In this document: positions 17,616 to 26,968 of the stretch, piece after piece
Layout: each line of letters opens with the position of its first letter
Position numbering within the stretch: the stretch's first letter is position 1
Assembly (NCBI RefSeq): GCF_902497855.1
Contig: NZ_CABVHU010000016.1
Span: 62,001 to 126,000 of the forward strand
Source of the DNA: Pseudomonas fluorescens
GTDB taxonomy: Bacteria > Pseudomonadota > Gammaproteobacteria > Pseudomonadales > Pseudomonadaceae
DNA length: 64,000 bases
Direction of reading: 5' to 3'
Made by a program: the position numbers and the translations under genes
Notes under the pieces: generated by a model
What the model saw: the letters and a program-made list of their open reading frames with translations, nothing else
What the model was told of the DNA's origin: nothing
Database searches by the model: none

Positions 17616-18735
17616 TGCGAAAGGCCAGTTGTTCGATGGTCTGGGTGGCGTGCTCGGCTTCTTCGCGGGCCTTGAGGATCACGTCGTGATGGTGCGACTT
17701 GCTGCACACCGGATCGGCGTTGCTCGCATCGCCGGTGAGCATGAACGCCTGGCAGCGACAGCCGCCGAAGTCTTTTTCTTTTTCATCGCAGGAGCGGCAT
17801 GGCTCGGGCATCCAGTCGTAGCCGCGAAAGCGGTTGAAGCCGAACGAGTCATACCAGATGTGCTGCATGCTGTGGTCGCGCACATTGGGAAACTGCACCG
17901 GCAGCTGTCGGGCGCCGTGGCAAGGCAGGGCGGTTCCGTCCGGTGTGACGGTCAGGAAAATACTGCCCCAGCCGTTCATGCAGGCTTTCGGGCGTTCTTC
18001 ATAATAGTCCGGGGTGACGAAAATCAACTTGCACGGATGCCCTTCGGCTTCCAGCCTGGCGCGGTATTCGTTGGTGATACGTTCGGCGCGGACCAGTTGT
18101 TCCTTGGTCGGCAACAAGCCGACCCGATTGAGCTGCGCCCAACCGTAAAACTGGCAGGTGGCGAGTTCGACGAAATCGGCTTCAAGGGCGATGCACAGCT
18201 CGATGATGCGGTCGATCTTGTCGATGTTGTGCCGGTGGGTCACGAAGTTCAACACCATCGGATAGCCGTGGGCTTTCACCGCGCGGGCCATTTCCAGTTT
18301 CTGCGCGAAGGCTTTTTTCGAACCGGCCAGCAGGTTGTTCACCTGCTCGTCGCTGGCCTGGAAGCTGATCTGGATATGGTCCAGGCCAGCCTTCTTGAAG
18401 TCGCTGATTTTCTGCTCGGTGAGGCCGATGCCCGAGGTAATCAGGTTGGTGTAGAAACCCAGCTTGCGCGCCTCAAAGATCAACTCGGCGAGGTCCTGGC
18501 GCACCAGCGGTTCGCCCCCGGAAAACCCCAACTGCGCCGCGCCCATTTCCCGTGCTTCGCGGAACACCTTGATCCACTGCTCGGTGCTCAGTTCCTTGCC
18601 TTGCTCGGCAAAATCCAGCGGGTTGGAGCAGTACGGGCATTGCAGCGGGCAGCGGTACGTCAGTTCGGCCAGCAGCCACAGCGGCAGGCCGATTTCCGGT
18701 TTGGGCGGTAACTTGGCTGACACGGAATCAGGCAA
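17581..18735 (-). CDS. pqqE: PqqA peptide cyclase (radical SAM)
   Basis: Radical SAM enzyme that forms the carbon-carbon bond between the Glu and Tyr of PqqA. It has the cluster motif CPLQCPYC (Cys29, Cys33, Cys36 counted from the start given). A C-terminal SPASM region carries CRSCDEKEKDFGGCRC for auxiliary iron-sulfur clusters. Start is uncertain: TTG at 18735 has GGA six bases upstream and overlaps pqqD, while GTG at 18723 gives a protein four residues shorter. The open frame reaches 18846 but that part overlaps pqqD and lacks similarity. Confidence 0.92.
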   Translation of the reverse strand: MPDSVSAKLPPKPEIGLPLWLLAELTYRCPLQCPYCSNPLDFAEQGKELSTEQWIKVFREAREMGAAQLGFSGGEPLVRQDLAELIFEARKLGFYTNLITSGIGLTEQKISDFKKAGLDHIQISFQASDEQVNNLLAGSKKAFAQKLEMARAVKAHGYPMVLNFVTHRHNIDKIDRIIELCIALEADFVELATCQFYGWAQLNRVGLLPTKEQLVRAERITNEYRARLEAEGHPCKLIFVTPDYYEERPKACMNGWGSIFLTVTPDGTALPCHGARQLPVQFPNVRDHSMQHIWYDSFGFNRFRGYDWMPEPCRSCDEKEKDFGGCRCQAFMLTGDASNADPVCSKSHHHDVILKAREEAEHATQTIEQLAFRNERNSRLIAKS

Positions 18736-19003
18736 GTTCGATCCAGTGCTGAGCACGGGCGACCTCCATGAATTGCTCGATGTCGTCACCGAGTTCGGGC
18801 ACGCCGGGGAATTGCGCGTCCAGTTCGGCAATGATCGCCGCGACATCGCGCTGGCCGTCGATCAGGCCGCCGATCATCGCGGCGCTTTCATTGAGTTTGA
18901 TCATGCCTTCCGGATAGAGCAACACGTGGCCTTTCTGCGCCGGCTCGTACTGGAAGCGGTAGCCGGGACGCCAGGTCGGGGTCTTGCTGCGGTCGAAACT
19001 CAT
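18728..19003 (-). CDS. pqqD: PQQ synthesis peptide chaperone
   Basis: The 91 aa protein binds the PqqA peptide and presents it to PqqE. It matches the PqqD winged-helix fold with RPGYRFQYE near residue 13 and LNESAAMIGGLIDG near 37. It overlaps pqqC by an ATGA junction and runs into the start of pqqE, fitting the need for a stoichiometric complex. Confidence 0.93.
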   Translation of the reverse strand: MSFDRSKTPTWRPGYRFQYEPAQKGHVLLYPEGMIKLNESAAMIGGLIDGQRDVAAIIAELDAQFPGVPELGDDIEQFMEVARAQHWIELA

Positions 19004-19752
19004 AAGGTGATTCCTTTATGCCAGACCCGTTGCCCGGTCACGCTGTGATACGGCGGGCGGTTCAGTTCGTAGGCCATGCTCATGGCATCGAGCATGCTCC
19101 AAAGAATGTCCAGTTTGAACTGGAGAATTTCCAGCATGCGTTCCTGGCCTTCCCGGGTCTTGTAGTGCTCGAGCGTGATCGCCAGACCATGTTCGACATC
19201 CCGCCGCGCCTGACCCAGGCGGGTGCGGAAATACTCGTAGCCGGCCGGGTCGATCCATGGGTAATGCTGCGGCCAGCTGTCGAGGCGTGACTGATGGATC
19301 TGCGGCGCGAACAGTTCGGTCAGCGAGCTGCTGGCAGCTTCCTGCCAACTGGCCCGGCGGGCGAAGTTGACGTAGGCGTCCACGGCGAAACGCACGCCGG
19401 GCAGCACCAGTTCCTGGGAGCGCAGCTGATCCGGGTCGAGGCCGACGGCCTGGCCCAGACGCAGCCAGGCTTCGATGCCGCCGTCTTCGCCGGGTGCGCC
19501 GTCATGGTCCAGCAGGCGCTGAATCCACTCGCGGCGGATCTCGCGGTCCGGGCAGTTGGCGAGGATGGCCGCGTCCTTCAGGGGGATGTTCACCTGATAG
19601 TAGAAGCGGTTGGCGACCCAGCCCTGGATCTGCTCGCGGGTCGCCCGGCCTTCGTACATCGCCACGTGATAGGGGTGGTAGATGTGGTAGTAGGCGCCTT
19701 TGGCGCGCAGCGCCGCTTCGAATTCGGCGGGGGACATTGGGGTGTCAGTCAT
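19000..19752 (-). CDS. pqqC: Pyrroloquinoline-quinone synthase
   Basis: Cofactor-free oxidase that performs the last ring closure and oxidation to PQQ. The 250 aa all-helical protein starts at 19752 with MTDTPMSPAEFEAALRAKG and contains the YHIYHPYHVAMYEG and WVANRFYYQVNIPLKDAA segments of PqqC. The longer open frame to 19845 runs through a REP element and is rejected. Confidence 0.95.
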   Translation of the reverse strand: MTDTPMSPAEFEAALRAKGAYYHIYHPYHVAMYEGRATREQIQGWVANRFYYQVNIPLKDAAILANCPDREIRREWIQRLLDHDGAPGEDGGIEAWLRLGQAVGLDPDQLRSQELVLPGVRFAVDAYVNFARRASWQEAASSSLTELFAPQIHQSRLDSWPQHYPWIDPAGYEYFRTRLGQARRDVEHGLAITLEHYKTREGQERMLEILQFKLDILWSMLDAMSMAYELNRPPYHSVTGQRVWHKGITL

Positions 19753-19803
19753 TGGGGGTCTCCGGGTAACAGCCGCGAAGTTGATGTCGTTTGGTCGGGC
19801 CTC

Positions 19804-19876
19804 TTCGCTGGCAAGCCAGCTCCTACAGTGATCTTCGGTGTACACAAAACCCTGTAGGAGCTGGCTTGCCAGCGAT
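19804..19876. repeat. REP doublet between pqqB and pqqC
   Basis: Opposed units GGCAAGCCAGCTCCTACA (19810-19827) and TGTAGGAGCTGGCTTGCC (19853-19870) are exact reverse complements, in the 148-base gap inside the pqq operon. Confidence 0.75.
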
Positions 19877-19900
19877 AGACCGCAAAGCGGTCTCGGCTAC

Positions 19901-20812
19901 TTACAACACAATACTCATGCCGTCGTAGGCCACTTCAACCTTGCGCCGACCCAGCTCGGCACGCTCCGGCGAGTCCTCATCGAGAATCGGGTTGGTGTTG
20001 TTGATGTGAATCAGCACTTTGCGCGGCTTGGGCAGTTGCTCCAGCACTTCCAGCATGCCGCCGGGGCCGTTCTGCGCCAGGTGGCCCATTTCCCGACCGG
20101 TGCGAGTGCCGACGCCCCGACGCTGCATTTCATCGTCGTCCCACATCGTGCCGTCCACCAGCAGGCAATCGCTGCCGGCCATCATTTCCAGCAGCGGCGC
20201 ATCGACCTTACCCAGGCCCGGGGCGTAGAACAGCTTGCCGCCGGTGTTCAGGTCTTCGACGATCAGGCCGATGTTGTCGCCCGGGTGCGGGTCGAAGCGG
20301 TGCGGCGAATACGGTGGCGCGGCGCTGCGCAGGGGCAGCGGGGTAAAGCGCAGGCTCGGGCAGGCCGGGATGGTGAAGCTGCGGTCGAGTTCGATGCGGT
20401 TCCAGCTCAGCCCGCCATTCCAGTGGGTCAGCATGGTAAACAGCGGAAAGCCGGTCGTCAGGTCTTCGTGGACCATGTCGGTGCACCAGACCTGATGCGG
20501 GCAACCTTCGCGCAGGCTTAGCAGGCCGGTGGTGTGGTCGATCTGGCTGTCCATTAGGATGATCGCGCTGATCCCGGTATCGCGCAGGGCACGACCCGGT
20601 TGCATGGGCGCGAAGCTCTGGAGCTGGGCGCGGATGTCTGGCGAGGCATTGCACAGGACCCAGTTCACGCCGTCATCGGAAATCGCGATGGACGACTGGG
20701 TCCGTGCCTTGGCCCGCAGGCTGCCGTCACGAAAACCTGCGCAATTCGCGCAATTGCAGTTCCACTGGGGGAAGCCGCCGCCAGCGGCGGAACCTAAAAT
20801 CTGGACAAACAT
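19901..20812 (-). CDS. pqqB: PqqB, metallo-beta-lactamase-fold protein of PQQ synthesis
   Basis: The 303 aa protein has the metallo-beta-lactamase fold reported for PqqB, an iron-dependent hydroxylase acting on the Glu-Tyr intermediate. Visible family features are GSAAGGGFPQWNCNC at residues 7-21, with a metal-binding Cys pair, and DSQIDHTTGLL. Start at 20812 (MFVQILGSAA) is the family start; the open frame upstream crosses the pqqA-pqqB hairpin. Confidence 0.94.
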   Translation of the reverse strand: MFVQILGSAAGGGFPQWNCNCANCAGFRDGSLRAKARTQSSIAISDDGVNWVLCNASPDIRAQLQSFAPMQPGRALRDTGISAIILMDSQIDHTTGLLSLREGCPHQVWCTDMVHEDLTTGFPLFTMLTHWNGGLSWNRIELDRSFTIPACPSLRFTPLPLRSAAPPYSPHRFDPHPGDNIGLIVEDLNTGGKLFYAPGLGKVDAPLLEMMAGSDCLLVDGTMWDDDEMQRRGVGTRTGREMGHLAQNGPGGMLEVLEQLPKPRKVLIHINNTNPILDEDSPERAELGRRKVEVAYDGMSIVL

Positions 20813-20835
20813 GGCTGCTCCATCATTTCTACACT

Positions 20836-20868
20836 GAAAATAAAAACGCCTCGGCGAACCGAGGCGTT
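20836..20868 (-). terminator. Terminator/attenuator between pqqA and pqqB
   Basis: On the minus strand, stem AACGCCTCGG / CCGAGGCGTT with a TTCG tetraloop is followed by TTTATTTTC. It lies 31 bases after the pqqA stop and before pqqB. Partial termination here would give more pqqA mRNA than pqqBCDE mRNA. Confidence 0.85.
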
Positions 20869-20898
20869 GCACATCATTCTCCACCTAAACGGCAGAAC

Positions 20899-20973
20899 TT
20901 AGCGGCTTGCGAAGTACATGGTGACTTCGAAGCCGATACGCAGGTCGATGTAAGCAGGTTTGGACCAGGACAT
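20899..20973 (-). CDS. pqqA: PqqA precursor peptide
   Basis: A 24-residue peptide starting MSWSKPAYIDLRIG and containing the EVTMY motif, whose Glu16 and Tyr20 become the PQQ skeleton. The gene is too short for routine ORF calling. AAAGGAG lies seven bases upstream of the ATG. It is followed by a strong hairpin that would favour a short abundant transcript. Confidence 0.97.
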   Translation of the reverse strand: MSWSKPAYIDLRIGFEVTMYFASR

Positions 20974-21129
20974 GGAATGCTCCTTTCAGGTAGATGGGAC
21001 AGCTGATACCTATACATATAGTCCACCTCCAGTCGGAGATGTTCAGATAGTTAGGCGGCTATGTTACTCAAAATTTCAGAATAATTGGCCGCGAATCTTT
21101 GAGAAAGCTCATTGCAGTACCGGTAATGA

Positions 21130-23562
21130 TCAGTTTACCGCTTGCCAGGGCGCGTTCGGCCCCGGACTGCTGGCCAGGCAGCGCCAGCCACCGTCTGCCT
21201 GATTCAGTCGCTGGGCGGCGTGGAACAGGGCTGGGCGGTCAATCTTCAGAATCGCCTCGGGAAGTTGCGTCAGATAATCCGACGAGTGGCCGGCCAGTTT
21301 GCCCTGCCACAACAGTTCGGCGGCCTGAGCGACAGGCAGCGCGCTGCTAAGGAACTGATCGGCCAAGGCCTGGCGTTGGGCGGCGAAGGCCAAGTCATCG
21401 ATGCCATCGATCATCCCCGGCAAGGCGTTCAGGAATTGTTCGATATGCCCCAGCAGCTCCACAGGCGCCACGCTGGGTGATTGCACGCCGAATAACAGCC
21501 CGGTTTGCCCATGAACCTGGCGCAGGCCGCTGAATACGGCATAGCCCAGTTGCAGCTCTACTCGCAGGCGCTGGTAGAAGGGTGTCTGGCACAGGTGAGC
21601 GAGCAAGCGCCAGGCGGCTTCGTCGGCGATGTCCCGGGTTGCGTTCGGGCAGAAGAGCAATAACGCATGCTCGCTGGAGCCGGTGTCGATGCAGTGCCAG
21701 AGGCGCTGTGCGCAGATCGATGACAGTGGCGTCAGTTGATTGTCCGGGCTGCCCGGCACTCGGCTCAAGACCAGGCCCATCGCCGCTTGAGTCCGGGCGG
21801 ACAGACCGGTCGCCAGGCCATCCCAGCGCGCATTCACCCACAGCTGCTGCCAGTCGTCAGATTCGGGGGTGTGCGCAAGGCAGTGCTCAGGCAGTGCCTT
21901 GAGCAGCTGTCGAATCGGCATCAGCGGGGCGCTTGTCGATGCTGCTTGTGAGACAGCGATATCAGCCTTTGTCAGTTCTTTCAGCGCATGCTCGAGGACT
22001 ACCGGCATTGGCTCCTGCAGCCCGGTCATTTTCAGCAGCCATTCATTGCCCGAAGCGCTGAGAGAACACTCGACACCCGCCTGCCGAGCATCGTCGCGCA
22101 AGGGTTGCAGGCGGCTTTCCAGTGCGGATTGAAGCTTGCTGCCAGGCGCCGAGTCCAGGCGCCAGCGCAGGTATACGGCGCCTTCCGCGGTGTTATCCGG
22201 CAATGCCTGGCTGAAGTGCATCGGCGAGTGTTCGCGGCGACTGCGCGTGCGGTCCTGGGCAAAGGTTCGCAGACCGCGGTGTTTGCTGGTCTGGCCGCGG
22301 ATCAGTCCGGCGCTCGGTGCTTGAGGTTCGGCGCATAAAAACGGATTGGCTGACGGCAATTGCCATTGGCCGCTGAAGTTATCCACAGCGCCCATCTGCT
22401 GGAGGATCTGCTTCAGGGCGACGACACCCTGGTCGGATAAACCACTCTCAAGCTGCTCGCTGTCCAGTCGGGCCAGCTGCAGGGCTGAGCTGACTTGCTG
22501 CTGGCGTCGCATCAGGGCAGTGTACTCTTCGCGCAATGGGCTCCAGTCTTGCCCAGAGGCAAAAAAGCCCAGCCAGTCCAGTAGCTGCTCGCGGATCCCG
22601 GTGTGGGCTGCAGGGGTGGGCAAGGTGAACTCGATGTGCAGCAACGCTTGCCCGGCGAACCGGTACAGCGGCGCGGCTTTCAGGCTGTCGGCCATCCCGC
22701 CGGCGCGCAATACTGCCAGCAGCCCGCCGGGTTTAGCCGCGTTCAACCAATGGCACAGGAATGCCAGGGCTTCGGCCGATGAAGCGGGCAGCGCTTCGAA
22801 GGCAAACAACAGGTCCAGCCGACCCTCGCCGGCCTGTTGATAACTCTTGCTGGAAGACGCCATCAGCGGCACAGGGGGGTGTTGCGGGACTTTTTTCCCT
22901 GCCACAAAGACAGCGCCAACGCTTTGCGCCATCGACTTCAACTCATCGATACTCTGCGGCCCCGCCAGGTTCAACGTCATCTGCCCGGCCTGATAAAATC
23001 GTTGATGAAAATCCTTCAGCGCTTGCTGGAACCCGGTCTGCGGCAGCGGCAAACTGTAGCGATTGCCCGCATGAAACGCGCGCAACGGGTGAGCGGCTGA
23101 AACACCGTCAAACAGCGAAAATTGCTGCCGGGCTGCGGCATCCCGGGACCAGGCGACAAACTCTGCGTGCAGCACTTCCCGTTCCCGCCGCTGATCGTCC
23201 GGATCCATCCGCGGGTGAGCGAGCATGTCTGACAGACGCTGCAGCCCACCGCCAAACGCCTGAGGGGGCACTTCAAAAAAGAAGTCGGTTGTGCGTTCAC
23301 AGGTTTGCGCGTTCACCTGCCCGCCGTGACCTTGTACGTAGGCCATCAGGCCTTGGCCTGCAGGAAAGCGCTCGGTGCCGAGGAACAACAAGTGTTCAAG
23401 AAAGTGCGCCAACCCAGGCCAGGCCAGCGGCACATCATGGCTGCCCGCGGCGACGCGCAACGCCGCAGCGCAACGCTTCAACTCGGGAGCATGACGCAAC
23501 GTCACCCGCAGGCCGTTGGCCAGGGTTTCAGTGTGAAGGCGGGGGGGATTCAGCGCAGGCAT
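21130..23562 (-). CDS. pqqF: PqqF, M16 zinc metalloprotease of PQQ synthesis
   Basis: The 810 aa protein has the inverted zinc motif of M16 peptidases at residues 53-57 (HFLEH) and the NANG-like strand NGLRVTLRHAPE at the start. PqqF is thought to cut the crosslinked PqqA product free. The start at 23562 has GGAAG five bases upstream. It precedes pqqA by 156 bases, as in P. putida and P. fluorescens, and unlike organisms where pqqF is unlinked. Confidence 0.92.
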   Translation of the reverse strand: MPALNPPRLHTETLANGLRVTLRHAPELKRCAAALRVAAGSHDVPLAWPGLAHFLEHLLFLGTERFPAGQGLMAYVQGHGGQVNAQTCERTTDFFFEVPPQAFGGGLQRLSDMLAHPRMDPDDQRREREVLHAEFVAWSRDAAARQQFSLFDGVSAAHPLRAFHAGNRYSLPLPQTGFQQALKDFHQRFYQAGQMTLNLAGPQSIDELKSMAQSVGAVFVAGKKVPQHPPVPLMASSSKSYQQAGEGRLDLLFAFEALPASSAEALAFLCHWLNAAKPGGLLAVLRAGGMADSLKAAPLYRFAGQALLHIEFTLPTPAAHTGIREQLLDWLGFFASGQDWSPLREEYTALMRRQQQVSSALQLARLDSEQLESGLSDQGVVALKQILQQMGAVDNFSGQWQLPSANPFLCAEPQAPSAGLIRGQTSKHRGLRTFAQDRTRSRREHSPMHFSQALPDNTAEGAVYLRWRLDSAPGSKLQSALESRLQPLRDDARQAGVECSLSASGNEWLLKMTGLQEPMPVVLEHALKELTKADIAVSQAASTSAPLMPIRQLLKALPEHCLAHTPESDDWQQLWVNARWDGLATGLSARTQAAMGLVLSRVPGSPDNQLTPLSSICAQRLWHCIDTGSSEHALLLFCPNATRDIADEAAWRLLAHLCQTPFYQRLRVELQLGYAVFSGLRQVHGQTGLLFGVQSPSVAPVELLGHIEQFLNALPGMIDGIDDLAFAAQRQALADQFLSSALPVAQAAELLWQGKLAGHSSDYLTQLPEAILKIDRPALFHAAQRLNQADGGWRCLASSPGPNAPWQAVN

Positions 23563-23668
23563 GAGCACTTCCAGAACAGAGAAGCGCTAATGCTAGCGGA
23601 TCAGGGGGCGTTCTCAATGAGTTTCCACACCGCGGCGGGGAAACTCATCGAGAACGCCGCCAAGTGGA

Positions 23669-24463
23669 TCAGCGCTTGTGCAGGTCGCCGTAGAGCTCGG
23701 GGCGGCGATCGAGAAGGTAGCGATTGGCGGCGCGGGAATCGACCATCAACTGGCGATCCAGCTCGCCGACGATCAGTGCTTCATCGAGGCCGGCCTGGGC
23801 AATGCGGCTGCCATCCGGCGCGGCGATACTGCTCTGGCCGCAGTAGTGGATGTCGCCTTCTTGTCCGCAGTAGTTGGCATAGGCCACATAACACTGGTTT
23901 TCGAAGGCCCTGGCGCGGACGGTGACGTCGGCAACGAAGTCGTAGGGAATCATGTTCGCCGTGGGCACCAGAATCAGCTCGGCACCGGCCAGGGCCAGGC
24001 GCCGGGCGTTTTCCGGAAATTCCAGGTCGTAACAGATCAAAAAGCCGAGCTTCCAGCCGTTGAGCTCGACCAGGGGCAAATCATCCTTGCCTGCGCTGAA
24101 CATCGAGCGATCGAGATCGCCGAACAGATGTGTCTTGCGGTAGTTGCACAGGCGTTCGCCATGGGCGTCGATCAACTGCACGGCGTTGTAGATCTGTCCG
24201 TCTTCGGTGCGCTCGGGATAGCCATACAGAATGGCAATCCCCGCGGTCTTGGCGATGCGCGCGATCTGCTGCGCCGACTCACCGTTGTACACCTCCGCCA
24301 GCACATTGACCGCATCGAGGCCGATGTTGTAGCCGGTCAGGAACATCTCCGGCAGCACCAGCAAGTCGGCGCCCTTGGCCTCCAGCGCCAGTTGATGCAG
24401 GCGTTGCAAATTGCCTGCAACGTCCAGGGGCAAGGGTGGACACTGGTAAAGAGCTACGCGCAT
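23669..24463 (-). CDS. davA: 5-aminopentanamidase (delta-aminovaleramidase)
   Basis: Nitrilase-superfamily amidase that hydrolyses 5-aminovaleramide to 5-aminovalerate and ammonia in lysine catabolism. The 264 aa protein shows the catalytic triad Glu39 (LPEMFLTG), Lys110 (YRKTHLFG) and Cys144 (LICYDLEFPEN). It starts 12 bases after davB, whose product makes its substrate, so the two are surely co-transcribed. Confidence 0.92.
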   Translation of the reverse strand: MRVALYQCPPLPLDVAGNLQRLHQLALEAKGADLLVLPEMFLTGYNIGLDAVNVLAEVYNGESAQQIARIAKTAGIAILYGYPERTEDGQIYNAVQLIDAHGERLCNYRKTHLFGDLDRSMFSAGKDDLPLVELNGWKLGFLICYDLEFPENARRLALAGAELILVPTANMIPYDFVADVTVRARAFENQCYVAYANYCGQEGDIHYCGQSSIAAPDGSRIAQAGLDEALIVGELDRQLMVDSRAANRYLLDRRPELYGDLHKR

Positions 24464-24475
24464 TTCGGATTCCTC

Positions 24476-26158
24476 TTACTCGGGCAGGGCGATCGGACCG
24501 ATCTCGTTGAACACATCTCCTGGACCCGGGTTCTCGGCGTGAGTTTCACCGCCGAAGTGTTTCATGATGCCCCACACCGCATTGAGCGAGGTCTGCACCG
24601 CGCCCTCGACCCAGGCCGGCGTCCAGGAAACGTCGTCGCCGGCGATGAAAATCCCGCGCTGCTCGGCCGGCATGTCGGACTGCATGAAATGCGCATACAT
24701 CCGCTGGTTGTAGCGGTAGTGGCCGGGCAGGGCACCTTTGAAAGCACCGAGGAAATGCGGGTCGGCTTCCCAGGACACGGTGATCGGGTCGCCGATGATC
24801 CGTGCGGCAATGTCGACTTTCGGGTAGATCTTCTTCAAGGCATCCAGCGCCAGTTTTACGCGTTTTTCCACGGGGTGCGGCAGCATTTTCAGCGCGTCGC
24901 TCATCCATGAATACGACAGGCAAATCACCCCCGGCTTGTCGTCGCCGTTGTCGAACAGATAGGTGCCACGGGTCAGGCGATCGGTGAGGGTCATGCTCAT
25001 CAGGTCGCGGCCGGTTTCCGGGTCCTTGTCCTTCCAGAACGGACGGTCGACCATCACGAAGGTTTTTGACGACTGCATGTAGCGGGTGCGGTCCAGGGCC
25101 ATCCACATCTTTTGCGAGAACAGGGTTTCGTCGCACTCGATCTGGGTGGTCAACAGCCAGCTCTGGCAGGTGGTCAGCACTGCCGCGTATTCGCGGGTGT
25201 CGCCGTAGTTGTCGGTGACCGTAAAACGGCCGTTCGCTGCGTGGGCGATTTTCTTCACGCCGGAACGCGGCGCGCCCCTGTGCAACGAACTGAGGCTGGT
25301 GCCCTCGGGCCAGTGCACGCAGCGTTCCGGCACATGGCGCCAGATGCCCAGCGGCACTTGTTCCACACCGCCGACCACCAGGTGCTGGTGATCGTCGCAG
25401 TTGGTCATCACCACGCGGAAGATTTCCAGCATCGAGTTGGGGAAGTCCGAATCCCAGCCGCCGGTGCCGAAACCGACCTGGCCGAATACTTCACGGTGAT
25501 GGAACGACAGTTTGGCGAACGCTTCGGAGGTCGCGACGAAGTCATAGAAGGTGCGGTCGTCCCAGAGTGGCACCAGGGTGTTCCACAGTTCCTTGAGGCG
25601 TGGCACGTCGCGGTCGCGGATCGCCTGCTGGATATCGGAGAACTGCGAGCCGGCCTCCAGGGCATCGGCCCAGGCGTCGGCCACTTCCTGGAACAGTGCA
25701 GGAAGATCTGACAGTTTCTGGGCGTAATGGGTTTTGCCTTCCAGATCGATCACGGTGCTGCCCGAAGCAGGGGTCAGCGGGTTCGGGAAGGGTTTGGTCT
25801 GCAGACCTAGTTTGTCGACGTAGTGATAAAACGCGGTGGACGACACCGGGAAACGCATGCCGCCGAGTTCGGCGATGATGCCTTCGGCGCCGTTGAAGGC
25901 CTGGGAGCGCAGGCGACCGCCCATTTTCGAGGCTTCGTAGACGACGGGCTTGAGGCCCAGCTTCATCAATTCGTAAGCCGCCACCAGACCGGCGATACCG
26001 GCACCGACAATCGCCACTTCGGCACCGTGATTGTGCGCAGGAATGCTGCCCAGGCCCGCCGGGTGCTCAATCCAGTCGTCGAAAGCGAAAGGAAAGTCCG
26101 GGCCGAAAATGGTGACTGGTTTTTTACCGTCTGCAGGATGGCGATTGTTGTTGTTCAT
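24476..26158 (-). CDS. davB: L-lysine 2-monooxygenase
   Basis: FAD amino-acid monooxygenase that turns L-lysine into 5-aminovaleramide with oxygen. The 560 aa protein has the dinucleotide motif VGAGIAG at residues 51-57, followed by VVYEASKMGGRLRSQ and a C-terminal FAD segment FIAGDDVSWTPAWVEGA. The opening RHPADGKKPVTIFGPDFPF matches Pseudomonas DavB as I know it. Tryptophan 2-monooxygenases are related, but partnership with davA argues for lysine. Confidence 0.93.
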   Translation of the reverse strand: MNNNNRHPADGKKPVTIFGPDFPFAFDDWIEHPAGLGSIPAHNHGAEVAIVGAGIAGLVAAYELMKLGLKPVVYEASKMGGRLRSQAFNGAEGIIAELGGMRFPVSSTAFYHYVDKLGLQTKPFPNPLTPASGSTVIDLEGKTHYAQKLSDLPALFQEVADAWADALEAGSQFSDIQQAIRDRDVPRLKELWNTLVPLWDDRTFYDFVATSEAFAKLSFHHREVFGQVGFGTGGWDSDFPNSMLEIFRVVMTNCDDHQHLVVGGVEQVPLGIWRHVPERCVHWPEGTSLSSLHRGAPRSGVKKIAHAANGRFTVTDNYGDTREYAAVLTTCQSWLLTTQIECDETLFSQKMWMALDRTRYMQSSKTFVMVDRPFWKDKDPETGRDLMSMTLTDRLTRGTYLFDNGDDKPGVICLSYSWMSDALKMLPHPVEKRVKLALDALKKIYPKVDIAARIIGDPITVSWEADPHFLGAFKGALPGHYRYNQRMYAHFMQSDMPAEQRGIFIAGDDVSWTPAWVEGAVQTSLNAVWGIMKHFGGETHAENPGPGDVFNEIGPIALPE

Positions 26159-26327
26159 GGCTGACCTTGCTGGCGACCCGACGCGGAATGCGCATCTGAG
26201 TATAGGAAAAGATGACAGCCATTCTAGAGAGCGCAGAACACGTTAATAAGACGCAAAGTGTCGTCGTTTTGCAGGTTGTTTTCGCATTATGACGATGGCG
26301 CGATGCAGACTGACAATCTTCGGTCCT

Positions 26328-26360
26328 TGTGGGAGCGAGACCGGCTTGCCGGCGAAGGCG
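26328..26360. repeat. Single REP-like element
   Basis: GTGGGAGCGAGACCGGCTTGC followed by CGGCGAAGGCG, a REP-like unit in the gap between davB and the AsnC-type regulator. Confidence 0.45.
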
Positions 26361-26394
26361 TCAGCTCAACCACCCGTGAAAGCAGGCCGGCCAT

Positions 26395-26856
26395 TCAAAC
26401 CGGCTGCCCTCGATCAATCTTGCTGCTCAAGATGATCGAAGTCGTCGTCTTCTCCACCCCATCCACACTGCCAATCTGATCCAGCAACTGGTCCAGCTGC
26501 TCCGGCGAGTCAGTGCGCAGCCACGCCACATAATCAAATTCGCCACTCACCGCACACAACTGCTGTACCTGAGCCATGGTGCTGAGACGACGCAACACTT
26601 CCTTGCCGGATCGCGGCTGCACCGTGATCCCGACATACGCCTGCAATCCGCCATCCACCACGCGCTGCCCCAAACGCACGCCGTAACCGGTGATCACTTT
26701 GGCCTTTTCCAGTCGCGCCAGCCGCGAGGTCACGGTCGTGCGGGCGATGCCCAGTTGCCGGGCAAGCGTGGCCACGCTTTCGCGAGCATTGATTTGCAGG
26801 GCCGCGATCAATTGGCGGTCGATTTCGTCAAGGACGGGCGGACGGATGTCAGGCAA
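26395..26856 (-). CDS. Lrp/AsnC family transcriptional regulator
   Basis: The 153 aa protein has the Lrp winged helix (LDEIDRQLIAALQINARESVA, then a recognition helix) and a C-terminal RAM domain that senses amino acids. The TTG start at 26856 is preferred: GGAG lies seven bases upstream and the resulting length is normal for the family, whereas the open frame to 26904 adds unrelated residues. It lies 236 bases upstream of davBA in the same direction, so it may control lysine use. That role is inferred from position only. Confidence 0.85.
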   Translation of the reverse strand: MPDIRPPVLDEIDRQLIAALQINARESVATLARQLGIARTTVTSRLARLEKAKVITGYGVRLGQRVVDGGLQAYVGITVQPRSGKEVLRRLSTMAQVQQLCAVSGEFDYVAWLRTDSPEQLDQLLDQIGSVDGVEKTTTSIILSSKIDRGQPV

Positions 26857-26968
26857 GGGCGGGCTCCAGCGGCACAAAGCAATGGGCATGCATGTTACAG
26901 GCACATCTCGTTACCCGGATGTTTGATCTAGGCTCAATACCGTTCATGCCATTTTTGCCTGCGACAAT

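Noticed and set aside
24476..26158. Tryptophan 2-monooxygenase for auxin synthesis
   Set aside because: The fold is related, but the sequence and the adjoining davA fit lysine 2-monooxygenase.
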